Below are positions 54,115-62,464 of a stretch of DNA of 64,000 nucleotides, in pieces (the first letter of the stretch is position 1; each line of letters opens with the position of its first letter). The stretch is from contig NZ_CP152003.1 in the NCBI RefSeq assembly GCF_038595065.1, positions 2,646,001 through 2,710,000 of the forward strand, in the 5' to 3' direction. Source of the DNA: Sutcliffiella sp. FSL R7-0096 (GTDB lineage: Bacteria > Bacillota > Bacilli > Bacillales > Bacillaceae_I). Under the pieces are notes generated by a model. The model had not been told where the DNA came from and did no database searches. It saw nothing but the letters and a program-made list of their open reading frames with translations. The position numbers and the translations under genes were made by a program.

Positions 54115-54255
54115 ATGAGCAGAAATAAATCCGCAAATAGAGGAAAAAAAGCACCTGGTGTTAACCCTCAAGGTTACGGCCAAGATGCAGAGTTTTCACA
54201 TGAAGTTCATTCTAAGCTTGAAAATAAAGCGAAAAAAGATAATACAAAACGATAA
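54115..54255 (+). CDS. sspL: small acid-soluble spore protein L
   Basis: A 46-residue basic protein with GGAGGTGA nine bases upstream. The middle segment APGVNPQGYGQDAEFSHE and the ending LENKAKKDNTKR match SspL of B. subtilis (which ends ERAKKSNTKR). Minor SASPs are made in the forespore. Place next to ypcP is also conserved. A hairpin shared with ypcP follows. Confidence 0.9.
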   Translation: MSRNKSANRGKKAPGVNPQGYGQDAEFSHEVHSKLENKAKKDNTKR

Positions 54256-54258
54256 AAA

Positions 54259-54286
54259 AGAGAAGATGACTCGTTCATCTTCTCTT
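54259..54286. terminator. bidirectional terminator between sspL and ypcP
   Basis: AGAGAAGATGA pairs with TCATCTTCTCT around a 5-base loop; A and T runs on either side serve both convergent genes. It overlaps the ypcP stop. Confidence 0.88.
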
Positions 54287-55154
54287 AACAAACCTTATTT
54301 ATGAATCCATGTAAATTTTTAAATTCCAATTCATCAAATTTACTTGCGACTTTGCTGCGGTCAATAGTGATGGTCGCATCTTGCAATTCGCATGAAATTG
54401 GTACATCACACTTAATAGTTGCAAGCTCCCTTGACAGGTGCAATAGCTCCAAGCTGTCTTCGAATTTCTGGCGTTGACTTTTTGTAAGTGCAGAAAGGTT
54501 TTCTAAGATCCCATTCACTGTCTGGTATTCCATCAATAACTTTGTAGCAGTTTTTTCCCCGACACCTTTTACTCCAGGGTAGTTATCACTACTGTCACCC
54601 ATTATTGCTTTGAGGTCGATGAGTTGTTGTGGCGTTAGTCCTTTTTTCTCATAGAACCCATTCTCATCCAATACTTCATAGTTACCATAGCCCTTTAACA
54701 ACAATGCTACTTTTATGTTAGGTTTGATAAGCTGCAGGACATCCTGGTCACCCGTTAATATAATGACTTCTGCTTCTTCTCGGTATAATTCTGCAAGAGT
54801 TCCCAAACAGTCATCCGCTTCAAATCCTGCGAGACCAATATTCGGGATATCAAACGCCTCTACCACTTCTTTCACTAAATCAAACTGCGGAATCAACTCT
54901 TGTGGTGGAGCAGGTCTGTTTGCTTTATAGTCATCGAACATTTCCGTTCGGAACGTTTTGCTTCCCATGTCCCAGCAGCAGACAACATGTGTCGGTTGAA
55001 AGGTTTCCATGGATGTGATCATATGTTTAACAAATCCCTGAACGGCGTTGGTCGGGATTCCATTAGATGTGTACATAAAGCGATTATAAACACTTGTTGC
55101 AAAAAAGGAACGGAATAATAAAGCCATTCCATCGATCAGTAATACTTTTTTCAT
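54285..55154 (-). CDS. ypcP: 5'-3' exonuclease YpcP
   Basis: A 289-residue FEN/PIN-type exonuclease homologous to the N-terminal domain of DNA polymerase I. The acidic site residues are in LIDGMALLFRSFF, EADDCLGTL, TGDQDVLQL and GDSSDNYPGVKGVGEKTA, the last including the helix-hairpin-helix. It removes 5' flaps and RNA primers and is a stand-alone partner to Pol I. Length is normal for the stand-alone form. Confidence 0.93.
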   Translation of the reverse strand: MKKVLLIDGMALLFRSFFATSVYNRFMYTSNGIPTNAVQGFVKHMITSMETFQPTHVVCCWDMGSKTFRTEMFDDYKANRPAPPQELIPQFDLVKEVVEAFDIPNIGLAGFEADDCLGTLAELYREEAEVIILTGDQDVLQLIKPNIKVALLLKGYGNYEVLDENGFYEKKGLTPQQLIDLKAIMGDSSDNYPGVKGVGEKTATKLLMEYQTVNGILENLSALTKSQRQKFEDSLELLHLSRELATIKCDVPISCELQDATITIDRSKVASKFDELEFKNLHGFINKVC

Positions 55155-55183
55155 AAGGACACTCCCTCTCTATTCCGCTTATG

Positions 55184-55192
55184 ATTATAGCA
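55184..55192 (-). promoter_or_regulatory. extended -10 promoter of ypcP
   Basis: The minus strand reads TGCTATAAT, a perfect -10 with the TGn extension, about 30 bases before the ypcP start. No good -35 box is seen at 17 bases, as is common for extended -10 promoters. Confidence 0.6.
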
Positions 55193-55467
55193 TAAATTAG
55201 AGTTGAGGGACAGGCACCCCTACCTAGACGGCGAGGGTTAATGTTCAAAAAAGCAGGTGAATTAGTCAAATAAATTACTCAATTAGTCAAAAATCATTTG
55301 AAATTATCGAGAATCCATTTATCTCCTAATTTTTCGGAGATTTTTTTAATATTTGTGGGAGTTATTTGTCACACTTGAATTCCCCATTATTGTTATATTA
55401 AAGGATTTTTTCACAACAATCTTAGTTAAGTTACTAATTACTATCCGAAAACTCTGTCCCGATTCAT

Positions 55468-55512
55468 AAAAAAGCCCAAAGTCAAAAAATAGCGACTTTG
55501 GGGTAGCTTTTT
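55468..55512 (-). terminator. terminator after the 44-residue gene
   Basis: AAAAAGC and CCCAAAGTC arms pair with GACTTTGGG and GCTTTTTT, giving a long stem with a small bulge and a T run on the minus strand. A second stem (GCCATCA/TGATGGC, 55522-55545) lies between it and the gene. Confidence 0.8.
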
Positions 55513-55552
55513 AAAAGATTAGCCATCACCCATAAAAATGATGGCGTTAATA

Positions 55553-55687
55553 TTATTGGTTTTTCTTATTCGTCATCTTTGCTGCTTCGTATTCCGCATA
55601 TGAAGCAAACTCTGAATCCATGTTGCCTTTTTGTTTAGCGTTATTGTTACGCTGTGCATTGGCATTTCCTTTTTTCGTACGTCCCAT
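55553..55687 (-). CDS. 44-residue polar protein, possible minor spore protein
   Basis: Starts MGRTKKGNANAQRNNNAKQ with AAGGAGGAG nine bases upstream. It is rich in Asn, Lys and Gln and has the segment SEFASYAEYEAAK. The Asn/Gln-rich start and the EFA pattern recall gamma-type small acid-soluble spore proteins, but the match is loose. A strong terminator follows. It was too short for routine calling. Confidence 0.6.
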   Translation of the reverse strand: MGRTKKGNANAQRNNNAKQKGNMDSEFASYAEYEAAKMTNKKNQ

Positions 55688-55761
55688 TCTAAATCTCCTC
55701 CTTCTTATGGTGAATCCCTTATAGTTTGCTCAAGGAAACTACCGTTTAAATGAGGGTAAAT

Positions 55762-56601
55762 TTAGTTCTTTATTTTAGAAATTGGGTTGTCTGTGTAACT
55801 TATCCAGTCGCTCCAGCTACCAGCATAAAGCTTTACTTTTTCAAAACCAGCTTCTTTAAGTGCTATAAATGTCGGGCAAGCAGTTACACCAGAACCGCAG
55901 TAGACAACAATTTCTTTAGATGGATCCAGAGGAGAAAATCTTTCTCTCAGTGCTTCTGGCTCTTTCCACTTTCCATTATCAACGTTCTCCATCCAGAAAT
56001 AGTTAAGAGCTCCAGGGATATGACCGGCAACCTTATCAATCGGTTCTTCTACCCCCATATAACGGTTTGGCTCCCTGGCATCAAGAAGATAGGCACCACC
56101 ACTCTTGAAGGAAGATAAACGTGACTTAACGTCATCCATATCCATCACCAAATCTTCTTCAACCTTAAAAGTAAAACTGCCACGCTGTTTCTTTTGTGGC
56201 ACTTCTTCTGTTACAGGATAACCCTGCTTCACCCATTCGCTGTAACCACCATCCATAATCCAAACATCCTCGTGGCCAAAAACCTTCAGCAAAAACCATA
56301 GCCTTGAAGCCATTGCACTGTTCTGGTCATCGTAAAGAAGTACCATGCCACCATCATGAACTCCAATTTCTTCAAGTTTACGATGAAATTCTTGAAAGTC
56401 AGGCATCGGATGTCTCCCGCCATGAGTACCCACTTTACTGGATAAGTCTTTGTTTAAGTCCATGTAGTGCGCCCCAGGGATATGATGTTCTTTATATTCA
56501 GCAAACCCCTTTTCCGGTGCAGTAAGATGGAAGCGACAATCAATGACCGTGAGCTCGTTCAAATGGTCCTTTACCCAAGTTACTGATACGATATGCTTCA
56601 T
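55762..56601 (-). CDS. thiosulfate/3-mercaptopyruvate sulfurtransferase
   Basis: A 279-residue protein with two rhodanese domains. The ATG at 56601 follows GGAGGGG; the open frame runs six codons further. The first domain is inactive (YDDQNSAMASRLWF, no Cys); the second has Cys 235 in CGSGVTA, the loop of mercaptopyruvate sulfurtransferases rather than of thiosulfate enzymes. It moves sulfane sulfur to cyanide or thiols. It follows ypbS with 17 bases between. Confidence 0.92.
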   Translation of the reverse strand: MKHIVSVTWVKDHLNELTVIDCRFHLTAPEKGFAEYKEHHIPGAHYMDLNKDLSSKVGTHGGRHPMPDFQEFHRKLEEIGVHDGGMVLLYDDQNSAMASRLWFLLKVFGHEDVWIMDGGYSEWVKQGYPVTEEVPQKKQRGSFTFKVEEDLVMDMDDVKSRLSSFKSGGAYLLDAREPNRYMGVEEPIDKVAGHIPGALNYFWMENVDNGKWKEPEALRERFSPLDPSKEIVVYCGSGVTACPTFIALKEAGFEKVKLYAGSWSDWISYTDNPISKIKN

Positions 56602-56618
56602 GCTTTCCCCTCCGCACA

Positions 56619-56876
56619 TTATTTACTTCGAGAAACGAACTCCTCCACCATTTCCTTCGTTACAAGTTGTCGCTGAGGTGCAATTCCTTTCCGTGCCAGT
56701 TCGTTTATTCTTTTAGTTACCTCGTTAATTTTTTCCGTTGTGTATGGTATATTCTGGCGGCAAAGTACTATTGCCTCTTCTATGTATGCTTCCCTTTGTT
56801 GTTCAAGTTGCAGAAAATTCATTACAACCTGATTTTGCTTTCTAGAATGCTCACTTATCGCTTTATGTACGCTCAT
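56619..56876 (-). CDS. ypbS: YpbS-like protein (DUF2533)
   Basis: An 85-residue helical protein starting MSVHKAISEHSRKQ. The pattern FLQLEQQREAYIEEAI and INELARKGIAPQR fits DUF2533 (YpbS). No Cys or catalytic motif. It overlaps the Cys-rich gene upstream by 14 bases and is followed by the sulfurtransferase. It lies close to dynA (ypbR) as in B. subtilis. Function unknown. Confidence 0.75.
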   Translation of the reverse strand: MSVHKAISEHSRKQNQVVMNFLQLEQQREAYIEEAIVLCRQNIPYTTEKINEVTKRINELARKGIAPQRQLVTKEMVEEFVSRSK

Positions 56877-57081
56877 TGTTGTTCCTCCAGTTTATCTGTT
56901 CTTTTTTCATTAATTGTATTATGTTCTCTTTCGGTTGCCAACAATCAAATTTAAAGTGCGGCTTTGTTTCGAAGCCAAGTCTACTGCAGCGGTAAACTGT
57001 ATGAGTATCTAATTTTTTCACTTGATAATGTTTACAGGTGGCACAAGCATGAAATCGATTAACTTTTGTGATTTCTCTCAC
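56863..57081 (-). CDS. small Cys-rich protein
   Basis: A 72-residue protein with CATC, YRC and DCW, giving four Cys in a likely zinc-knuckle plus His residues (HACATCKHYQV). The ending IQLMKKEQINWRNN is polar. It overlaps the nucleotidyltransferase gene by 23 bases and ypbS by 14, so all are translated together. No family recognised with confidence; DNA, RNA or metal binding is a guess. Confidence 0.65.
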   Translation of the reverse strand: MREITKVNRFHACATCKHYQVKKLDTHTVYRCSRLGFETKPHFKFDCWQPKENIIQLMKKEQINWRNNNERT

Positions 57082-57817
57082 CCTCTATCCCCAACTGTTG
57101 GAAAAAAAGCTCGTCTAACAAGTGAATATTAACCGTTCCTTCCCCCAGATGAACGAGAGATGGTTCGGACGCTGTTAAAAAATTTCTTACTTTAGTTGAA
57201 ATTTGATTAATAATAGGATGTTCGTTTAAAATCTCTCCCACCTTCAACTGGAATAACAGAGATAGCTCCTCACTGTTAAAAATTTCACTTTCCTTAATGA
57301 GCTCTTTAAACTCAATTGTTTTGGAATCGTGGTGCATCACCTGTTCAAGCAAAAGGGCAGCCCGGACTGAGTGGACAAGATTAGAGCTGTCTTTTTTGCC
57401 GCTCCATGTTTCCATATTTTTCTTTGACATGTTTACATAATGGTAGGCTAGCACTTTTCGTGAAAATCCATTAAGAATCATGTCTTTTAATGGTAGCATA
57501 ACCGGGTACAACTCTCGATATATGATAGGAGAAATCATCCATTCATACAAAGAAGGATTGGACTTATTGGCTAAAAGCAGTGCCTTTTTCAGATCCCATC
57601 CCTGTATGTCATACATGTCCTCCTGCCTGGTGATTGTATCATGCTTCCTGGTCAAGGAAAGATAGTCCCTAAGAGGAGCAATATAGATGAACCGGACATC
57701 ATAATCACTGTTTTCGGTTGCTAAGCCATATGCCCTGCTACCCGCTTCACAGGCATAGAGGATCTTCACATTATGTTTGAACTCTATTTCGTTGAGCAGA
57801 TCCTCTATTCGGTTCAC
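57059..57817 (-). CDS. YcgL-type predicted nucleotidyltransferase
   Basis: A 252-residue protein of the nucleotidyltransferase superfamily. The active site is GSRAYG at 26-31 with SDYDVRF (DxD) after it, as in YcgL and minimal NTases; the C-terminal half is helical with HEPN-like character (VRAALLLEQVM). The length includes both parts in one chain. It lies 12 bases downstream of dynA. The target, such as a protein, tRNA or small molecule, is unknown. An NTase-HEPN look next to a dynamin is noteworthy. Confidence 0.8.
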   Translation of the reverse strand: MNRIEDLLNEIEFKHNVKILYACEAGSRAYGLATENSDYDVRFIYIAPLRDYLSLTRKHDTITRQEDMYDIQGWDLKKALLLANKSNPSLYEWMISPIIYRELYPVMLPLKDMILNGFSRKVLAYHYVNMSKKNMETWSGKKDSSNLVHSVRAALLLEQVMHHDSKTIEFKELIKESEIFNSEELSLLFQLKVGEILNEHPIINQISTKVRNFLTASEPSLVHLGEGTVNIHLLDELFFQQLGIEGERNHKS

Positions 57818-57829
57818 CTGTTTTCCTCC

Positions 57830-60800
57830 TTACTTCCTATTCTTCTGTATTTGTTCTAGTACTCGTTCAAGTTGCGGGATGTCCTGTTCTTGCTCGAGGG
57901 CTGCTTGCATCCCATCATAATAATCTTGAAGTTGTCTAAGAATATATGTCTTTACTTCTTCTAAGGAATTTTCCAGTTCATTTTTATAATGAATTGTCAG
58001 GTCTTCCCCGCTGCCCTTTAAGAATATATCCATTAGGGGAGAAAGCTGTTCTTCCAGAAATTGAGCCATTTTTTGCTTTTCGTTTTTCTCAAAAAAAGCT
58101 TTCGAATTGCGGTAATATCCTATTGTTTGTTTCTCAAGCTTTGAAGAGATGGAAGGAAACGAATTATTCACTTTAAAAGGTGTAAAATCCTCTGCTTCCA
58201 AAACACGTAAGGAAAGCTGCCCTTCTAATTTTTGAGCCTCCCCTTCCAATTCCTTTTGCCAGGAGTTTAAGTTCTTACGAATAAAGTTCTCTGTTCGGAC
58301 GGTAGTTGCTCTAACTTCTTGGGAAAGATTGTGGGAGATATCTGTAACAAGCTCATGCAGACAACTGACAAGCTGTGTTTTCATATTCCTCCCATCCTCC
58401 CTAATTACTGCAGGATTGAAGCTTTCTTTAAAGAAGTCAGAAAAACGTAATAATGTGCGTTGCTTAATATAGTAAATCAGTTCATTTATTTCCTGTTCAA
58501 GCAGCGTGTAAAAACTTTCCGTCGAGTAATTCTTGATATGAGCTTCCAACGTCTTTTTATTATGGGAATAGAGTAACTGCAATTTTCCCTTTTCCTCTGA
58601 TCCAAGCTTTGCTTGTTGAACAAAATGCTCAAATAAAGTAACTGCTCTGTTTAGGTCTGCTTGTGCTGCATGAAGACTCATCTCCACCAAATCAGCCTGT
58701 ATGAAATCGGAAAAGGCCTTCTCAAATTTGTACATCAATGAACTTTCCAAAAATGAGTGTTTATACGGGCGATTTTCTTTTTCCTTAAGAGCAAGTAGGC
58801 TTGATACAGGATATAATCTTGGATGTCGGATTCCATAAGTAGTCAGCTGCTCTTCTACATAGTCACAGACTAATTCAAGCTCTTCCTCATTATTGGCAAG
58901 ATCGGCTGCATTAACAAGGAAGAACATCTTATCCATGGCAAAGGCGTCTTTAACCCTGCCGAGCTGAATCAAGAATTCCCGGTCCGCTTTTGAAAAGGCA
59001 TGCTGGTAATAAGTCACAAACAGGATGGCATCGGCATTCTTGATATAATCGAAGGATACATCCGTATGCCTTGCATTGATGGAATCCGCTCCAGGTGTAT
59101 CCACCAACGTTAACCCCTGTCTTGTGAATGGGCAATCATAGAACACTTCAATCCACTCTACAAAGCAGGATTTCTCCTCCTGCGCAACATATGCTTCAAA
59201 TTCTTGAAGTGTCACCTGTTTTAGCTTTCCTAAGTGAGACCTCATATTTTCCCAGCCTGACAAGAAGGCTTTCAAAAAGTGAAAGTGAGTTTTCTTACTT
59301 GCATCAAGTTCCAGATGCTCATTTTTAGAAATCATTCTTTTAATTGTCGGACCAGCTTCTTCAAGGTTAGTTAAGTTGGTGTCAAATATAAGTAGTGCCT
59401 GTTTCACATCCGCAAAAAGCTGTTCAGCTGTTTTCATTTGCACGCAAACCGTTCCATGTGGATTTTCCTTTGATACAGGAGAAATCTTATTTATGGAAGC
59501 CGTTGTGGGGTTTGGGGAAACAGGTAGCACCTTTTCACCAAACAAAGCATTAGCGAGGGAGGACTTACCTGCACTAAAAGCCCCGAATAACGCGACCGTA
59601 AAGGTTTGGTTCTCGATTTTATCTGCTCTTTTTATGAGGTCATCCACAATTGTCTGGAATCCATGAATTCCATTTAAAGAGTATGCTGTCTCCTGTAACC
59701 CTTTCACTAACGTTGCCGGATCATTCAACTTCATAGTTTCTTGAATTGCTTCTTGTTTCTGAATGTCGGTCTTCTGCTTACTTATAGTAGATGGCAATTC
59801 ATCTCCCCGGACTATTTTATATGAACGGTTCAGATATTGGGTAAACAGGTCACCCTTCTCACCATGTTCTATTAGAGAGGCTGGTTTCATAACGAGAATG
59901 CTGTTTAACACCTCATATTCCTGCTCAAGTTCCATATGGAGGACGGTAATGGCTTCTTGGGCATGGTGTACCGTTTCCAGTCTTTCCACCTCGACCTTTA
60001 ATGCTTTAGTATTCTCCTGCATTTGCTCCTCAAGCTTCTCGAAAAAACCTTCTATAAATCTTTGCACCTGTTTCTGATACTCCAACTTTATGGAATGGGC
60101 GAGGTCTTTTGTATAATGGAGAACCGCATTCCCTGTATATCCGGCACCCGGTTTTACATGACTTGATATAAACCCGTCTGAAATAGGGACAGCAATACCT
60201 TGGACCTTATCAAAAATGGAGGGTGAATAGAAATTCTGCTCTTTTAAAAAGGAGAAGATATGTTCATGAATAAACTTCTCAATCTGTGTTTTGACACGGT
60301 CTCCAAAATCGTCTCGAAAGGCAGCACTTCTTTGTTCTCGTTCTTCCTGTGTTTTTTTGCTAGAAAATAAAAGGCCCACTTTAAATCCTTTTTGCTGAGA
60401 TTCAAGATACTTCTCTGCTAGTTCCCTTATTTCAAAAGGCGTGATATTGGCATTATCCAATATCCTCTTTGTTTGATCAATAAAGGTCTCTTTTATTTGA
60501 GCAGTTTCAGACTCGATGGAAGAAAGTTTTGCTTTAACTTCACTTAAAGTTTTCCCTATATCTTTTGGTAGGTCTTCTGTTGACTGAATGATATGCTCAT
60601 AACGTTCTATTTCATCTGTCCTTTGGTGTAGCAGCCATTCTTTATGTTCATCCATTACATGATGAAGCGCCTTCTCTATCGTCCTAGGCAGGATATCCAG
60701 TTTATCTTGTCTTAGGATGTGAATAGTCTCTTTGACGATATCCAGGTCATTGAGAGGGTGGCTTGTATCTTTCAGGCTCGTAAAATAAATGCTTACCGGT

Positions 60801-61516
60801 TTAATTCCCCAATCCTCGAAAGACTCCATTATCCTTGTGTTGTAAGTGGAGAACGGGATCTCTTCTTCTCTATGTTTATCAATTTGGTTCACAATTAAAT
60901 AGATCTTTTTTTCCTTATCTTGAAGTTCTTTAATAAACTTCAAATTGACTTCAGATTGGACGTGGTTATAGTCCATCATATAGAAGATGACGTCCGCTAA
61001 ATGCAAGGCTGATTCCGTAGAAATGCGGTGAGCATCGTCTGTTGAATCCACGCCGGGAGTGTCAAGAACGACCATGTCTTTGGGAAGCTTCTCAAAAGGA
61101 AACTGGTATTCGACCGATTCCACTTGATCGCCGTTTTTGCAGTATGCTTTTACATGCTCAAAAGAAACTGGAGGTAAGATTTCCAATGACTCACCCTCAA
61201 AGAAATGAACATGAGCAAGCTCTTCTCCATTTCTGATTTGGACGACATTGGCTGAAGTTGGTATCGGACTCGCCGGCAAAATGGCCTCCTCTAATATTTC
61301 ATTGATGAAGGATGATTTTCCCGCTGAAAAATGCCCGCAGAATGCTATACTCAATTCTTTTGTGATATTTTTATTTAGTAGTTCGGCAACTTTCCTGGCA
61401 CTTCTATGGTCACCGTGCTTATGTAATTTTTCTAAAATTAAGTTCAGTTTTGTTTGAAGCAGACTTGTCTGCTGTTCTTGCTGTTGAATTTGCTGCTTTG
61501 GTTTGTTTGATCCCAT
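57830..61516 (-). CDS. dynA: bacterial dynamin DynA (YpbR), tandem GTPase
   Basis: A 1228-residue protein with two dynamin modules in one chain. The first P-loop is GHFSAGKSS at 61-69, with DTPGVDST and NQIDKH; the second is GAFSAGKSS near 645, with DTPGADSINARH and VNAADLA. Long coiled coils and paddle-like hydrophobic stretches lie after each. B. subtilis DynA tethers and fuses membranes and protects against pores and phage. It is slightly longer than that protein (about 1193). The ATG at 61516 has AGGGGA eight bases upstream; an ATG ten codons earlier is less likely. It heads the operon with the NTase, the Cys-rich gene and ypbS. Confidence 0.93.
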   Translation of the reverse strand: MGSNKPKQQIQQQEQQTSLLQTKLNLILEKLHKHGDHRSARKVAELLNKNITKELSIAFCGHFSAGKSSFINEILEEAILPASPIPTSANVVQIRNGEELAHVHFFEGESLEILPPVSFEHVKAYCKNGDQVESVEYQFPFEKLPKDMVVLDTPGVDSTDDAHRISTESALHLADVIFYMMDYNHVQSEVNLKFIKELQDKEKKIYLIVNQIDKHREEEIPFSTYNTRIMESFEDWGIKPVSIYFTSLKDTSHPLNDLDIVKETIHILRQDKLDILPRTIEKALHHVMDEHKEWLLHQRTDEIERYEHIIQSTEDLPKDIGKTLSEVKAKLSSIESETAQIKETFIDQTKRILDNANITPFEIRELAEKYLESQQKGFKVGLLFSSKKTQEEREQRSAAFRDDFGDRVKTQIEKFIHEHIFSFLKEQNFYSPSIFDKVQGIAVPISDGFISSHVKPGAGYTGNAVLHYTKDLAHSIKLEYQKQVQRFIEGFFEKLEEQMQENTKALKVEVERLETVHHAQEAITVLHMELEQEYEVLNSILVMKPASLIEHGEKGDLFTQYLNRSYKIVRGDELPSTISKQKTDIQKQEAIQETMKLNDPATLVKGLQETAYSLNGIHGFQTIVDDLIKRADKIENQTFTVALFGAFSAGKSSLANALFGEKVLPVSPNPTTASINKISPVSKENPHGTVCVQMKTAEQLFADVKQALLIFDTNLTNLEEAGPTIKRMISKNEHLELDASKKTHFHFLKAFLSGWENMRSHLGKLKQVTLQEFEAYVAQEEKSCFVEWIEVFYDCPFTRQGLTLVDTPGADSINARHTDVSFDYIKNADAILFVTYYQHAFSKADREFLIQLGRVKDAFAMDKMFFLVNAADLANNEEELELVCDYVEEQLTTYGIRHPRLYPVSSLLALKEKENRPYKHSFLESSLMYKFEKAFSDFIQADLVEMSLHAAQADLNRAVTLFEHFVQQAKLGSEEKGKLQLLYSHNKKTLEAHIKNYSTESFYTLLEQEINELIYYIKQRTLLRFSDFFKESFNPAVIREDGRNMKTQLVSCLHELVTDISHNLSQEVRATTVRTENFIRKNLNSWQKELEGEAQKLEGQLSLRVLEAEDFTPFKVNNSFPSISSKLEKQTIGYYRNSKAFFEKNEKQKMAQFLEEQLSPLMDIFLKGSGEDLTIHYKNELENSLEEVKTYILRQLQDYYDGMQAALEQEQDIPQLERVLEQIQKNRK

Positions 61517-61666
61517 TTCTTCTGTCCCCTTAGTTGTGTGTATCATTTCTCCATGTTCCCACTCTATTTTACTTGATATTGCAGTATTTTCCCACTTTAC
61601 TTCCCTAATTTATTTATATTTTTGTAACCAGAACATGTGCTTGAATCTTTTTGGGGGTTTAGACAT

Positions 61667-61710
61667 AAAAAAACAGGGACTTCTACGTATTCGATGTAGA
61701 TATCCCTGTT
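61667..61710 (-). terminator. terminator after the 31-residue peptide gene
   Basis: AACAGGGA pairs with TCCCTGTT, with an inner stem TCTAC/GTAGA, followed on the minus strand by TTTTTTTA. Confidence 0.88.
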
Positions 61711-61715
61711 ATGTA

Positions 61716-61811
61716 TTATTTTATCGGTTTAGGTTCACATGTTTGCTGTAAGACTACTTTCATTAAAACGGAATACGCTACAACAGTTGTACCAATTAAC
61801 AATAGTGTCAT
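61716..61811 (-). CDS. 31-residue single-helix membrane peptide
   Basis: ATG 61811 follows GAGGGGG at ten bases and the frame ends at TAA just before a strong terminator. The product MTLLLIGTTVVAYSVLMKVV is one hydrophobic helix with a short polar tail containing one Cys (QTCEPKP). Position between dynA and bpsB and its own terminator argue for a real micro-gene. Function unknown. Confidence 0.65.
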   Translation of the reverse strand: MTLLLIGTTVVAYSVLMKVVLQQTCEPKPIK

Positions 61812-61888
61812 GTTGGTATGTCCCCCTCGTTGATAGTGATAATTATTATCATAATCATATCAGCTTATAGCCTAATTGACAATGACTT

Positions 61889-62458
61889 TCATTCCGATTC
61901 TTTCTGAAAAGTTGGAGAAAATCGGTTCTTTTCCTCCATATAAGAGGCATAATTTGTTGTCATATCTGATAGCGCCCTTTCCTCGAGCGGAATTCTTACA
62001 CTTAACATCCAGGCATTCAACAATGTAAAAACCGTGGCTGTTAAATAGGCATTAAACATTAGCGGTATCAGCATGATTTCAAGCACCACGATCGTATAAT
62101 TGGGATGACGCAAGAACTTATATGGACCAGATATCACAATTGATGCATCCGGCAAAATCAAAATCTTAGTATTCCAGAATTTACCTAATGACTGGATTGC
62201 CCATATACGGAGAGATTGTGTCAAGAGAAACAGAATAAGGATGACCGGCCAAAAGGAACTGAGTGTTCTATCAAAAAACAAGACTTCCAATAAGAAACAT
62301 ATCAAAAAAGCAATATGTAAACTGACCATAAATTTGTAATGTTCCTTCCCGCATTCAACAGCACCTTGCGACATGATCCATTTTTCGTTTCTTTTGGCAA
62401 TGCCAAGCTCCAGGACTCTTTGAGTAACGATAAATGCAAAAAACAAAGAGAAAACCAT
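61889..62458 (-). CDS. bpsB: isoprenylcysteine methyltransferase-like BpsB (YpbQ)
   Basis: A 189-residue membrane methyltransferase of the ICMT family with about five helices. The SAM-binding C-terminal motif is in GPYKFLRHPNYTIVVLEI. With BpsA it forms the alkylpyrone pair; in B. subtilis BpsB O-methylates the alkylpyrones made by BpsA. It lies six bases downstream of bpsA on the same strand. ERALSDMTTNYASYMEEKNRF near the end is the typical E/R motif. Confidence 0.92.
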   Translation of the reverse strand: MVFSLFFAFIVTQRVLELGIAKRNEKWIMSQGAVECGKEHYKFMVSLHIAFLICFLLEVLFFDRTLSSFWPVILILFLLTQSLRIWAIQSLGKFWNTKILILPDASIVISGPYKFLRHPNYTIVVLEIMLIPLMFNAYLTATVFTLLNAWMLSVRIPLEERALSDMTTNYASYMEEKNRFSPTFQKESE

Positions 62459-62464
62459 TTTTCT

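Larger units (their letters stand above)
55155..55552. other. 398-base gap: ypcP promoter, possible plus-strand terminator, no gene
   Basis: Holds the ypcP promoter near the left side and, at 55320-55348, a plus-strand hairpin (ATCTCC with GGAGAT) followed by seven T residues, which ends no known plus-strand gene. At 55468-55512 lies the terminator for the small minus-strand gene. No credible open frame was seen. Confidence 0.5.
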
